Shown here piece by piece: positions 42,289 through 51,427 of a stretch of DNA of 64,000 nt; position 1 is the first letter of the stretch, and every line of letters begins with the position of its first letter. A model generated the notes under the pieces. It did no database searches, was not told the DNA's origin, and saw only the letters and a program-made list of their open reading frames with translations. The position numbers and the translations under genes were made by a program. The stretch is from Celeribacter baekdonensis (lineage in GTDB: Bacteria > Pseudomonadota > Alphaproteobacteria > Rhodobacterales > Rhodobacteraceae): contig NZ_FNBL01000013.1 of the NCBI RefSeq assembly GCF_900102315.1, positions 1 through 64,000 of the forward strand, read 5' to 3'.

Positions 42289-43920
42289 TCAATTCTCGTA
42301 CAAATTCCGGTAAAAAAATTTTTGCAAGCGCTTTCGCAGAGGGTCTGAAATCCGCCTTACCGGTTGAAATTGGAATAAATCCAGCACCGCTACTGCTGTC
42401 ACCAATACAAAACCGAAAGGCTGAAGCCATGTAGTGAAGTCATCTGCGTCAAAGCTTCCAAAACCCAGTACAAAGATATAAATGCAAAGAATAATGAATA
42501 ATACCTCTAAGAGACGAACAACAACTCTCGCCATACCTTCTGCTTTTTGTTCGTTTCTTTCCGCTAGGCGTTCACGCTCTTCCGCACGCGCTGTTGTATC
42601 GCTTTCAACAGCAATTTCCTCTAGTCTGTTTTTGTGTATCCTTTCTTGCTCCGCAACCCGCTCCTCCTCAGCAAGACGTGCGCGTCTGATTATCTCATTT
42701 GGATTCAGCTTGCGAAGTATTGTTGGATTCCCGAGGCTATCGTCTCGTGCGATTGAACGGACGGCGTGAATAAGCGTGTGATTGGCATCGTTAACATCTG
42801 ACCCTTTTAGCATGCCGATGAAACCATCCACCCAGTCTTTAGAAAGCTGTTGCGCGTACATACAGTTGGCTAAGAGTTCCCTTGAAATAGCGCTATCCTG
42901 TAGCTTGGTTTCATTTGATATCCATGCGGCTGTGCTAATCTGCGAATGGGTGAGCATCGGTGGTACGTATTGAGGTGATTTGTGCAATTCTTCACGAATA
43001 AAACGTCGAGCGCTTCGCGCTAAATGACTGTTTGCTGTCACAAAAACGTACTTTGCATTCGACAAATCGAATGAATTAGACTTCTGCCTCAACCTCATCG
43101 TTACCGCCAGAGACTGCGCGTCGCTTATTCTGTTCTGTTGGCCATAGAAGGTGTCCTTGTCACCGGCCAACATTTCTTGAAATCTGACTTCATCAATCTG
43201 AAAATAGTTGGCAGTTTTTGTATTCTGAAAATTATATTTAGATTCAAAGACGTTTACCTCCGCTAGAGCCTCGGGGTACCCGATCTGCAAACTCCTAATC
43301 GTGCCGATCTGAATTGTTCCCTTTTCAAGAGCATCGCCAGTTTCACCATATATTAGCTGGTGCGAGTCATAGCGCCCGATGATAGTATCTAAGATAGTAG
43401 CAAGTTCCGTTTCATTGTTACTTAGGTATTCAGTTTTACAGCCGAGCGATTGGAGGTCGCGATGCATCTCCATCGTTGCAGACAGGAGCTCCCTTCCAGA
43501 ACAACCAAGCAGCCGAAGCATGATTGTGGTGTCGTAAATTATCGTTAGAGATTTGAAAGCCGCTCGGTTACCCGTAGATTGAACATTCTGTAAAAAATCA
43601 CCGAGAAGGATCCCGCCATAGACTTCAAGGATCGTCTCAAACGCAACGCGGTCAGAACTCTTTTCGCAGCTGAGGATAAAACTCGATGTCACTTTGCGTA
43701 TAATGTCGTCAAAATCAGATATCAGGGTTCCTTTGACATCCTGAACCGACTTTGAAGTCCCAACCGAGTCAGGGTGCAAAAAATACACTAGTACATCAGA
43801 CCAATTCGGAAAGAATGGCGGGGACTCCATTTGGTAAGATTGCAGCGCAAATTCAGAGAATTTTGCCTCCAATGATGAAATTTTTTCTTCTGAGTTAGCA
43901 ACTTGCGCAATATCCAGCAC
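42289..43920 (-). CDS. PIN-like nuclease domain protein with two C-terminal membrane segments
   Basis: 543 residues from a GTG at 43920. Residues about 124-301 resemble a PIN-like fold: TIIYDTTIMLRLLG with Asp130, the acidic NNETELATIL (Glu170), RISDAQSLAVTMRL (Asp267) and a terminal strand YVFVTANSHLARSARRF, where PIN proteins often have Asp. Residues about 415-470 form a charged, probably coiled-coil helix (ARLAEEERVAEQERIHKNRL). Two hydrophobic segments follow (LLEVLFIILCIYIFVLGFGS and FGFVLVTAVAVLDLFQF). It looks like a membrane-tethered nuclease. The upstream overlapping frame is probably its true N-terminus, separated by a frameshift. The region is AT-richer than the backbone. The function is not established. 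Confidence 0.6.
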   Translation of the reverse strand: MLDIAQVANSEEKISSLEAKFSEFALQSYQMESPPFFPNWSDVLVYFLHPDSVGTSKSVQDVKGTLISDFDDIIRKVTSSFILSCEKSSDRVAFETILEVYGGILLGDFLQNVQSTGNRAAFKSLTIIYDTTIMLRLLGCSGRELLSATMEMHRDLQSLGCKTEYLSNNETELATILDTIIGRYDSHQLIYGETGDALEKGTIQIGTIRSLQIGYPEALAEVNVFESKYNFQNTKTANYFQIDEVRFQEMLAGDKDTFYGQQNRISDAQSLAVTMRLRQKSNSFDLSNAKYVFVTANSHLARSARRFIREELHKSPQYVPPMLTHSQISTAAWISNETKLQDSAISRELLANCMYAQQLSKDWVDGFIGMLKGSDVNDANHTLIHAVRSIARDDSLGNPTILRKLNPNEIIRRARLAEEERVAEQERIHKNRLEEIAVESDTTARAEERERLAERNEQKAEGMARVVVRLLEVLFIILCIYIFVLGFGSFDADDFTTWLQPFGFVLVTAVAVLDLFQFQPVRRISDPLRKRLQKFFYRNLYEN

Positions 43921-44243
43921 TGACGTCCTTCCTTCGTGGAAGTATGCCTTTGGTCCTTATCGTAGGTGACCTTTTCCTTTTGGGCCAATCTACCCAGCAC
44001 ATGTTCAATTGTGAAAGTTGGCATTTTGAAACTGAACCGGTTCATTACCGCTTGTTGAAGGTCCTTTATTACAATCTGCCCAGCAGGCAGACGCTCAATA
44101 GAATCAGAAACGATAGGAACCACACAATCCAACAAATCCTGAACCGTTCCTTCGCCAGAATTTAGCGACGTCCGCAAATATATGGAGGTTCGTAGAAGTC
44201 GGCTGGAGTTGTCCACGCCTTCGAGGGGAGTAATTACAGGCAT
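43788..44243 (-). CDS. Upstream frame, probably the N-terminus of the PIN-like protein separated by a frameshift
   Basis: A 151-codon frame starting MPVITPLEGVDNSSRLLRTS. Its first 105 or so residues look coding, with a possible winged-helix-like segment (IVIKDLQQAVMNRFSFKMPT then FTIEHVLGRLAQKEKVTY). After about STKEGR near 43930 the residues become basic and unlike protein (LTQKKKFHHWRQ), while the next frame takes up sensible sequence at VLDIAQVANSEEK. The 133-bp overlap of two frames is best explained by a one-base indel near the GAAGGAAGGACG at 43925-43940. It could be a real lesion, a sequencing error or programmed frameshifting. Confidence 0.5.
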   Translation of the reverse strand: MPVITPLEGVDNSSRLLRTSIYLRTSLNSGEGTVQDLLDCVVPIVSDSIERLPAGQIVIKDLQQAVMNRFSFKMPTFTIEHVLGRLAQKEKVTYDKDQRHTSTKEGRQCWILRKLLTQKKKFHHWRQNSLNLRCNLTKWSPRHSFRIGLMY

Positions 44244-44454
44244 CAAAATCTCATTTCAGTTCTTCAACAGAACCTATAGTTGCGGCAATCTGGTGATTTG
44301 GTCAATGCGATCACCCGCTGATTAGCAACCACTTGTCTGGTTCGTCGATTTAGCGCACCGAACTCGCACCCGCAGCGAACGTCTCCTTCCCGCCCAAATT
44401 ACAAAAGACCATGCACTGGCTCTGTCCAGCCAGCGCTTGGTTCCTAGGTTGCGC

Positions 44455-44739
44455 CTACATCTTCGGCGCTTCAGGGCGCGACGATAACGCTGCCTCCAAA
44501 CCTTCCTGCAAAAGCCGGTCGATACGAAGCGGCATCTCGTCCAAACTCCAGACCCGTTGCGTATCAGGCCACAGCGCGTCGAAGAGTTCTTCGGTCATAA
44601 CAACATAGGCCACTCTGCCATTGTGACGCAGGTAAGTTGGCCCAGCGTCCGCTTGCTGGGACACTTTCATTGCGTCGAACTGAAGGCTTTCAAGGTCAAG
44701 CCGCGGGCCCTGCATTTTGGGGAGATCTGCGTGATCCAT
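44455..44739 (-). CDS. Phd/YefM-like antitoxin-type protein, copy 1
   Basis: A 94-residue protein with the Phd/YefM-like core GPTYLRHNGRVAYVVMTEEL then FDALWPDTQRVWSLDEMPLR. It is closely similar to the 94-residue protein at 53555-53839 over this whole central part. No toxin gene is adjacent. It lies just downstream of the transposition operon, whose other side carries the paralogue in the opposite orientation, so the two bracket the tns module. A regulatory or antitoxin role is inferred from the fold only. Confidence 0.65.
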   Translation of the reverse strand: MDHADLPKMQGPRLDLESLQFDAMKVSQQADAGPTYLRHNGRVAYVVMTEELFDALWPDTQRVWSLDEMPLRIDRLLQEGLEAALSSRPEAPKM

Positions 44740-44829
44740 AAATTTGCCTTTCTCATTCTAACGACAACGACCACGAAGGGGGCCGTGCTGTTCGTGCAAA
44801 GAAAAGGAAGGTGGATCGCAGGAGGTCTT

Positions 44830-46398
44830 TCAACCTGCTTTCAGGCCAGACAAGTCAACATCTTCACGCCAGAAAATGCGACTGAAATCAGGTGGCATCG
44901 CCAGTATATCCAACCCCGCATTCCTGAGCTTCATGGCAAGCGCACCCTGTGGATGCTGTGTCTCCTCGACCAACTCGCCAAGGGAGACATATCGCGCATG
45001 GAACATTCTTAGACTGCTCGCTTGGAACACAAATGAGCCAGCTCGATAACCCTCAACAAGTTTTGCACGCTCCAGGAAACGATGCTCTGCCAGATAAGAC
45101 ACGGTCCTGGCCGTGACCCGAAGAAAGCGGGCCGCATCAGGGATAGATATGGTTTCAGCGCCTGAGGCGCGGGAGAGGGCAGGTCTCTCAACAGGACCGC
45201 AGACCGTCCCATCGGGACTTGCCGACAACGAACCTTCGGCTTCCGCCAGACGTTCACGCTCAAAAGATTTGAGCATCCCCTCAGTCACAAACCCTTTTAG
45301 GACAACATGGCCCAAATCATCATGCTGCGCCAACCCTCGCCGGACAAGAAGGCGTGCATTTTCTCTGATGAACTCCGTCACGGGCAGAACCGCCGGAACA
45401 TTCGACGCCGTGATACCCTCTGAAGGAACTCCGAGAACCAGAATGCCTTTTCGGATCGAAAACGTTTGGAATATCTGACGGCGCACAACGTCACGAAGCG
45501 GCTCGAACTCCTCACCCAGCCCAGAACCACGAAGCCACGTGATCAAGGGCCCGTAAACCTTGGCGAAAAATCTGCGGTCGCCCTCCACTTGCGCGACCTG
45601 ATCGCGAAGGCACGTAGACAAGGCCTCAGCCCCTTCTTTCAAGACCTCAAAGCCTGCCGCACCAAATTGAGCCCAGTCCTTTTCGGTATGCCCGCTCAAA
45701 CTGACGTCTGGTCCCTTGGCCAAGAGTAACCCCAGAACTTCGCAAGCGCGTGAGGCGACATTGAGATCAAGACTGTCAATCCATTCATCTCCCCTGCCCT
45801 TCAGCACGCGCGCGGTCAGATAGTGCTCGAAGGCGCTCTGTTCCGCGGGCACTGGAGCCTGTGACAGAACCCAATCAAAGTGCTTGCGGATTTGTGCCGT
45901 AAAATCTTTGCCGTCTTTCGTAAACTTTTCCGGCGGCAAAGACACCAGCATGCAACCGTGCTCCGGGCAGGTTCTGAGCGAGACGAATTTCCACTGCAAA
46001 CGACGCGGCAAATGCCACGCCTCAGCGGAAGTTGGCACCTCACTGCGGACGCATTCCGGGCAGACACGGACACGACTACGGTGGAGCATATGGGTGGTGA
46101 CAATCTCGTCGCGCAAACGGAAATGTCCCCGCCCGAGGTGCCGGATCGACACGCGATCCAAAGCCGCCGCCTGACATCCCGCCAACCCGGCAAGCTGTTC
46201 AATCGCAGCACGCTCCCCGCGAAAAAGCGGCTCGATCGGGAATGCGATGTCACGACAGAACTGCTGGATCGACTGTACTCCGTTCTTTGCCGCGAGACGC
46301 GACAAGAGGGAAGACGCAGGCTCGAAATCGGGATGCTGCACCGTCAAGGGCAACTGTGGGAAAACCATTCCGGGTATCGCTGGAATACGTTTGGCCAA
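44830..46398 (-). CDS. tniQ: TniQ-family transposition target-selection protein, copy 1
   Basis: A 522-residue TniQ/TnsD-type protein. The N-terminal TniQ domain reads FPQLPLTVQHPDFEPASSLL and FCRDIAFPIEPLFRGERAAI. A zinc-finger-like set is C-P-E-C near residue 116 and C-P-E-H near 147. The C-terminal helix-turn-helix is ISIPDAARFLRVTARTVSYL. The start is a TTG at 46398 with a strong GAGGAGGA upstream. It is the last gene of the tnsABC-tniQ-tniQ operon, 65 bp after the other tniQ. The pseudogene at 22795-23290 is a decayed relative of this copy. TniQ proteins recruit TnsC/TnsAB to a target site. Confidence 0.88.
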   Translation of the reverse strand: MAKRIPAIPGMVFPQLPLTVQHPDFEPASSLLSRLAAKNGVQSIQQFCRDIAFPIEPLFRGERAAIEQLAGLAGCQAAALDRVSIRHLGRGHFRLRDEIVTTHMLHRSRVRVCPECVRSEVPTSAEAWHLPRRLQWKFVSLRTCPEHGCMLVSLPPEKFTKDGKDFTAQIRKHFDWVLSQAPVPAEQSAFEHYLTARVLKGRGDEWIDSLDLNVASRACEVLGLLLAKGPDVSLSGHTEKDWAQFGAAGFEVLKEGAEALSTCLRDQVAQVEGDRRFFAKVYGPLITWLRGSGLGEEFEPLRDVVRRQIFQTFSIRKGILVLGVPSEGITASNVPAVLPVTEFIRENARLLVRRGLAQHDDLGHVVLKGFVTEGMLKSFERERLAEAEGSLSASPDGTVCGPVERPALSRASGAETISIPDAARFLRVTARTVSYLAEHRFLERAKLVEGYRAGSFVFQASSLRMFHARYVSLGELVEETQHPQGALAMKLRNAGLDILAMPPDFSRIFWREDVDLSGLKAG

Positions 46399-46463
46399 TC
46401 GCTTTCCTCCTCAGACAAGATCATCAGATCTGACCTTGAGGCGCGACATGAATATTTTGAACA

Positions 46464-48272
46464 TCATGAAAACTCTCTTTCGTAGACACGCACAAATCCG
46501 GTGAAGCAAGATATGGGAACCGCGCCATCGCGGTCCAATTTGCGGGCTAGGTGGTAAGGCTCACTTCCCTCGACTTCCGCCATTTGGCCAAGCGTGATCC
46601 AGCGCCGCTCGAACGCCCTGATGCTCTCCAGCGTCAGATAGCTTTTGACGTGGTTGGTGTCGGGGTTTCGCTTTTGGATCTGCTTGAGATAGCCGGCGTC
46701 CCTGAGTTTGCGGATCGAGATGATGTTGATCCGCAGGTAGGTCGCAGCCTCCGGCAAGGTGATATCCTGAGAAAGAGAAATATCGCGCTCTGACTTCATC
46801 GCATCAAACTCGATGTGCAGCGCATGCAAACCCGGGCCCTGTCCGCGTCTCACGTCCCCTGACAAAGTTCTCTCACAGAACGCTTTGATCACCTTCGGCA
46901 GCGCAATTCCATCGCGGCGGCAAAAGGCCCGAACAGGAAGAAACCCACCCTCTGCGGAGACAGGCGGAAGCTCCTCGATCGCCTTCAGCAACTTCCGGAC
47001 AGCGTCCCGCTTCGTGTAACGCAAGGAGGACGTGATCTGGATACTCGGCAGCACACCGAGGCTCATCAGCACCTTCACTTGCGACGGTGAGATCGCAAGC
47101 GCGTCGGCAGCCTCCTTCAGATTGGTAAGCGTCGCCCAGAAGACTTTTGCGTCCCGCAACTCATCGACATGGACGTCCGTTCGCATGAGGGCTTCGACTT
47201 CACTGACCCCCTGCATATGGCCCAACAGCTTCTTGAGGAACACCGCGCCGAACCCCGACCGCGCGCGGGCGTCTTCCATCGTCAGCCAGACCTCGTTCGT
47301 CGGCTTCTCCCCAAGCACGTATTGGTCCAGATCGACCGGATAGGTTTTGAAGATGTGCTCGCGCGTGAGCGCTGTGATCTTGGTCAGGGACGGATCGTCA
47401 TAGACGCTCCGCAGCCAGTGATAGAACGGTCTTAGGTCCGCGCTGAAATAAGGTCGCTCAGCCGTGGACTGAGCGCGGAGACGATCAAGGGCTCCCGTGA
47501 GAGCTTCCGCACCCACGCATAGACGCTCGAACCCAGCTTGGCACAGTGAGCGTTCGTCGCCTCGCCCCATCAGAGCGACTTCCCTTGCCGGCAGCCCCTC
47601 CAAAGCCGCACCGAGCGTCAGGCTCGCTCGATGGAGGTTGGTGAGGTCCAACGCTTGAAGCCAATCGGCTTGCGGCCCTTCGTATATGCGCTCGCGAACG
47701 TATGCTTCAAAGGCCGTTGGCTCCAAGAACATGGGGCTTTTTGCTGCGTCTCGAATGCGTCCCTGATGCTGACGCGCTTGCGCGACGACATCGTAGGGCA
47801 GATGGGCGTGTGGCGCCGGCGGCAGGGTGATTAGAGCGCAGCCGTGGGTTTCGCATCGATGCAAACTGAGGACAGACCATTCGAGGCGCTGCGCCACCCC
47901 GTGCGGGCCCGTTGCGCTCAGGGTCTCTTCGGCACAAACGGGGCAAAGCCGCGTGGCCGTGCGCCGGAACACGCCAGTCGAAGAATGCGTTCTTCCGACC
48001 TGATAACGACCGATCGACAGCTTGCGGGCGGACCACCTTTGCAACTGTGCGGCAGGCAGCCCAACCAGCCATGCGAGCTGCGCGATTTGATCTTCGTGGC
48101 CCGTGCACAAAAACGGCCAGCGCATGCCGAGATCCGAGCAAAAGTCCCTCGGGGGTGTTCTGTGGAGTGCCGCCAAGCGACTGACATAGGACGCGGGTGT
48201 CTCCCCCTCATAGAGGGGAGAGCGAAAGACAGTAGGGAACTCATAGAACCGCATCCTCCCCGTCGCCGTCAT
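46464..48272 (-). CDS. tniQ: TniQ/TnsD-family target-selection protein, copy 2
   Basis: About 600 residues. The TniQ domain starts FPTVFRSPLYEGETPASYVS, the zinc-finger-like residues are C-P-V-C near 90 and C-E-T-H-G-C near 120, and a late HTH reads ITLPEAATYLRINIISIRKL. It occupies the tnsD position directly after tnsC, so it is the better candidate for recognising the tRNA-Arg attachment site. Start choice is uncertain (48305, 48272 or 48254). The ATG at 48254 abuts a GGGGAGG and all three overlap tnsC. The two TniQ proteins share architecture but are clearly divergent paralogues. Confidence 0.88.
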   Translation of the reverse strand: MTATGRMRFYEFPTVFRSPLYEGETPASYVSRLAALHRTPPRDFCSDLGMRWPFLCTGHEDQIAQLAWLVGLPAAQLQRWSARKLSIGRYQVGRTHSSTGVFRRTATRLCPVCAEETLSATGPHGVAQRLEWSVLSLHRCETHGCALITLPPAPHAHLPYDVVAQARQHQGRIRDAAKSPMFLEPTAFEAYVRERIYEGPQADWLQALDLTNLHRASLTLGAALEGLPAREVALMGRGDERSLCQAGFERLCVGAEALTGALDRLRAQSTAERPYFSADLRPFYHWLRSVYDDPSLTKITALTREHIFKTYPVDLDQYVLGEKPTNEVWLTMEDARARSGFGAVFLKKLLGHMQGVSEVEALMRTDVHVDELRDAKVFWATLTNLKEAADALAISPSQVKVLMSLGVLPSIQITSSLRYTKRDAVRKLLKAIEELPPVSAEGGFLPVRAFCRRDGIALPKVIKAFCERTLSGDVRRGQGPGLHALHIEFDAMKSERDISLSQDITLPEAATYLRINIISIRKLRDAGYLKQIQKRNPDTNHVKSYLTLESIRAFERRWITLGQMAEVEGSEPYHLARKLDRDGAVPISCFTGFVRVYEREFS

Positions 48273-49233
48273 TGTCCAGAAGCCGTCGCGGGTCGATGCG
48301 GCCATAGTCGTCGGCCAGGAAGACGTTCATCCAAACATCGGCACCGTTTCTGTCGCGAAAGACGTCAGCGAAGTGCTGGAGGCACAGCTTTGCCTCGAAA
48401 CCATCCGTGAACAGCGCCTGCGAGACAGCCAAAACCACGATCTCGGCAAGCAGGCCGAATTGATAGTCCGCGGCATGCATCAGGCGCATTGCAAAGGCTT
48501 CGCTTTGAACAGATGAATCAACCGCGATCTGTGCACGGTCAGCGTATTTTTGAACCATCTTGAGGACCGCACCCGTATCGCGAATGCTGTGCAGTCGACC
48601 AATCTCGATCGGATCGACCCGCCGCGCCAATTGCGGATCCTGGTTCACGATTTTCTTGAGGTCGGGCATGCCCGACAACAGCAAGCCCACCGGCCACACC
48701 GAGTTCTCCATGAGTGATTTGAGCGTATTCACGACCGATTGCCGCTCTTTGTCCGTCTGAAACCGTGCAAGATCCTGTGCCTCATCGAATCCCAGGAAGA
48801 TCGTCTGGCGCAGCTTCAACTGCTCCTTCACCTGATCCCAAATGGCCGGACCTTGTTTATTGCCTGAAAACGGGTAGCCGAGAGCTCGCAAGGTCGCCGC
48901 CCCGACGAACTTCATGGTCGCCGGCGATGGCACCTGCAGCCCAATGTACTCGCAAATCTCGTATCCTGGATCGGTTTGAATTTCGGCGCTGTACTTGCGG
49001 ATCAATTCGCGCACGGCCGTGGTCTTCCCACTGCCGGACGCACCGATCAGCATCAACCCGCGCGCCTTGAACGCCACCCCATCCGCCGCGTCTGCTCGGC
49101 GCTGCTCCAAGAGGCTGGAGAACCGCGCATCCAACGCATTGAACTCCGGCCTCGGGATGTAGAGTTGCCGGAGGCCTTGGACCGTTTTGCGAATTGCTGC
49201 GTCGTCAGAAAACTGTTTGCTGTGTTTATTCAT
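48241..49233 (-). CDS. tnsC: TnsC/TniB AAA+ transposition ATPase
   Basis: A 330-residue AAA+ regulator that links target selection to the transposase. Walker A is GASGSGKTT (64-72) and Walker B is TIFLGFDEAQDL (Asp150-Glu151). Sensor/arginine-finger sequences follow in LLLSGMPDLKKIVNQDPQLA and RRVDPIEIGRL. The start ATG at 49233, preceded by GAGGAGAACG, overlaps the end of tnsB by 8 bp; the frame is open further upstream, but that part lies inside tnsB. It resembles TniB of Tn5053-type elements as well as TnsC. Confidence 0.92.
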   Translation of the reverse strand: MNKHSKQFSDDAAIRKTVQGLRQLYIPRPEFNALDARFSSLLEQRRADAADGVAFKARGLMLIGASGSGKTTAVRELIRKYSAEIQTDPGYEICEYIGLQVPSPATMKFVGAATLRALGYPFSGNKQGPAIWDQVKEQLKLRQTIFLGFDEAQDLARFQTDKERQSVVNTLKSLMENSVWPVGLLLSGMPDLKKIVNQDPQLARRVDPIEIGRLHSIRDTGAVLKMVQKYADRAQIAVDSSVQSEAFAMRLMHAADYQFGLLAEIVVLAVSQALFTDGFEAKLCLQHFADVFRDRNGADVWMNVFLADDYGRIDPRRLLDNDGDGEDAVL

Positions 49234-51427
49234 TGTCGTTCTCCTCATTGGCAGCCTTCGGCACACCGGTCTCATCGAGTTCGTCACTGAAGAACCATTC
49301 CTCAACATCCGGCGTTTCTGTGATGACGGTGGCCGGCAGTTCTGCTGGGAGCGGGCCAGGTTCGTACGGGATCTCATCGGAAAGAAGCCCTGTGTGGTGA
49401 TCCGTCGGAACCGCATCACCGCTGGGTACAGCATCGGGATTTGATCCGAATGACAGCCCCCAGAAAGTCTCCTTCTGGGCGCGCCGGATTTGATCCACCG
49501 TGAGATTGATGGGGCCAAGCTGCCGCATCGCGCGCTGCTCAGCGTCGATCTCTTTGATCCTCGCAATCGCGCGATCAACGACACTTTGAGTGAGGCTTGC
49601 GGCAGCCCGATTGTTTCGCCGGAGTTCAAAAATCGCCTTCTCCCAGGACGCAAAAGATACACCCTCGAGATTGTCGATTGTTGCACTCAACGTTGACCAA
49701 CCGCTCTCCTTTCCGCGCTCCAACCAGACTGAAATACGCCCCATATCTTCGGGATCGATGCTGACTTCCACCGATTGCGGGCCATACTTCTGGAAGTGCT
49801 TTGCCAGCCGTTTCGAGTGGTAATTGACGCCGTTCATCAACACGCCGTGAGTGCCGGTTTTGCGGGTGAACTTAAGCCCCAAGATGTGTCGTAACTTGTG
49901 TGAGGACATCGGCGGCGACCATCCGAATTCAGCCACGAGCTTGTCCCACATGTTAGCCGGTGTCGCGTACTCCAACCCGCTATGTTTGCGGTTGTGGTAG
50001 ACGTCCACTGTGAAGCGCACGAGCAACTCCACGATGCTTTCGGCCGTATGAACGGCATATTTCTGCGAAGGGTAATCTCCCCGCTCTTGCGGATTAGAGA
50101 AGGTGCGACCGGTCAGGTAGGGCATCAACAAGGTTGCGATTGACCGGAACACGCGCTCGATGTGCGCACGGAGCCTTGGCACGCCAGCGGGCAAGACGGA
50201 GTAGTCAATCGCGAGATCAGATAGTGCCGCTTTGAAGTCCGTGCTGACGAAGGCGGGGCCGTTATCGACTGCGACATGATAGACATGTCCGTGCTGTCTC
50301 CAAGGCGTCTCGCAGCCCAATCCAGAAGCTAAGGCTGTCTTGTTTCGCATTGCCATCCACAGCGTTGCCTTGGCGTCTTCGGTGTTTGGCTTAGTCGACA
50401 ACTTGAGACCCAAAAGACATCGGCTAGCTGTATCCATCGCGACGCACACCCAATAGCGTCCGAGTTCCAAGTCACGGACGCTTGAAAGTGAGATGTCGAA
50501 ACCGGCGCGTTTGAGGATCGCCATAAGGTCGATCTCCCATTCGTCCATCTCGATCCGAAACAGAGGTGCGTTTAGTTTGAGGCCGCCGACATGGGCTCCA
50601 AGCTTGTTCTTCGCGTAGGCGACGCCTTTGCGAGCAGCTAAGGCCTCGAACTGGTCCATATCCCCAATACGCCGTTCAATCGTACTGAGCGAAACTTCCG
50701 GCAAAAGGTCTTCTCCGGAGATCCCTCGGGCGATGTTCTTTCGCCGCACTTCCGCATTCACAGCGTCATGGAACTGCTGCGGGTAAATTTCGTTCGGATG
50801 CTTAAAGCACAAGGACTCAACTTGGATGATCGCCTCTACTTCGGGATGCACGCGCTTTGCGTTTTGCCCATTGAAGATGCTCTTCTTTACGAAGACCATC
50901 GGGTCGCGGCTCTCTTCCCACGCGCGCAACATGCTCATGGCTTTTGTCCGACTTGGGACGTAACTCAACAGGCTCGGTTCAGCGGCTTTGCCTTCCAGGC
51001 TTTTTAGGACACCTTCCTCGAGTTTGCGCTTCACGCGTGCGTGGAGTGTAGGCAAGAACTCATGCCATCGCTTGGAAGACCGGTTGAACCAGCCCTCCTT
51101 CGCGCCTTCGATCATTACCTCGCACCAAGCTTCACCCTGAAAGGCATGAAGTTGCGTTTTGAGCGAGAGGCTGGAGAGCAACGCGCGCCCCGCCCGTGCA
51201 CGCCGTGCGGCTTGCCGGTCAGAAAAGTAGCCGTACTCGACACTGAAGTGTCCGTTATCGAGCAGCTTTGCGAGTTCTTCGTGGGAGAAACTCAACGGCA
51301 CGGCTCCGGCCGCTTTGGCGAGAAGTGTCACGGTTTCTTCCGTGATGTTTTGAACGAAGTGGAGTTCTCCCTTGGCCATGACCGCATCTACGGGACCGAG
51401 ATTGAGTTGAAAGTGCATATCTTTCAT
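49226..51427 (-). CDS. tnsB: TnsB/TniA DDE transposase
   Basis: A 733-residue retroviral-integrase-fold transposase that binds the element ends and performs strand transfer. The catalytic triad is visible as Asp295 (or Asp300) in RIEMDEWEIDL, Asp388 in VAVDNGPAF and Glu424 in RAHIERVF. The Mu-type C-terminal domain follows (TGTHGVLMNGVNYHSKRLAK). The start overlaps the tnsA stop by 4 bp and AAGGAG precedes it. Its binding sites are presumably the TGACCCAA repeats at both ends. Confidence 0.93.
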   Translation of the reverse strand: MKDMHFQLNLGPVDAVMAKGELHFVQNITEETVTLLAKAAGAVPLSFSHEELAKLLDNGHFSVEYGYFSDRQAARRARAGRALLSSLSLKTQLHAFQGEAWCEVMIEGAKEGWFNRSSKRWHEFLPTLHARVKRKLEEGVLKSLEGKAAEPSLLSYVPSRTKAMSMLRAWEESRDPMVFVKKSIFNGQNAKRVHPEVEAIIQVESLCFKHPNEIYPQQFHDAVNAEVRRKNIARGISGEDLLPEVSLSTIERRIGDMDQFEALAARKGVAYAKNKLGAHVGGLKLNAPLFRIEMDEWEIDLMAILKRAGFDISLSSVRDLELGRYWVCVAMDTASRCLLGLKLSTKPNTEDAKATLWMAMRNKTALASGLGCETPWRQHGHVYHVAVDNGPAFVSTDFKAALSDLAIDYSVLPAGVPRLRAHIERVFRSIATLLMPYLTGRTFSNPQERGDYPSQKYAVHTAESIVELLVRFTVDVYHNRKHSGLEYATPANMWDKLVAEFGWSPPMSSHKLRHILGLKFTRKTGTHGVLMNGVNYHSKRLAKHFQKYGPQSVEVSIDPEDMGRISVWLERGKESGWSTLSATIDNLEGVSFASWEKAIFELRRNNRAAASLTQSVVDRAIARIKEIDAEQRAMRQLGPINLTVDQIRRAQKETFWGLSFGSNPDAVPSGDAVPTDHHTGLLSDEIPYEPGPLPAELPATVITETPDVEEWFFSDELDETGVPKAANEENDNE

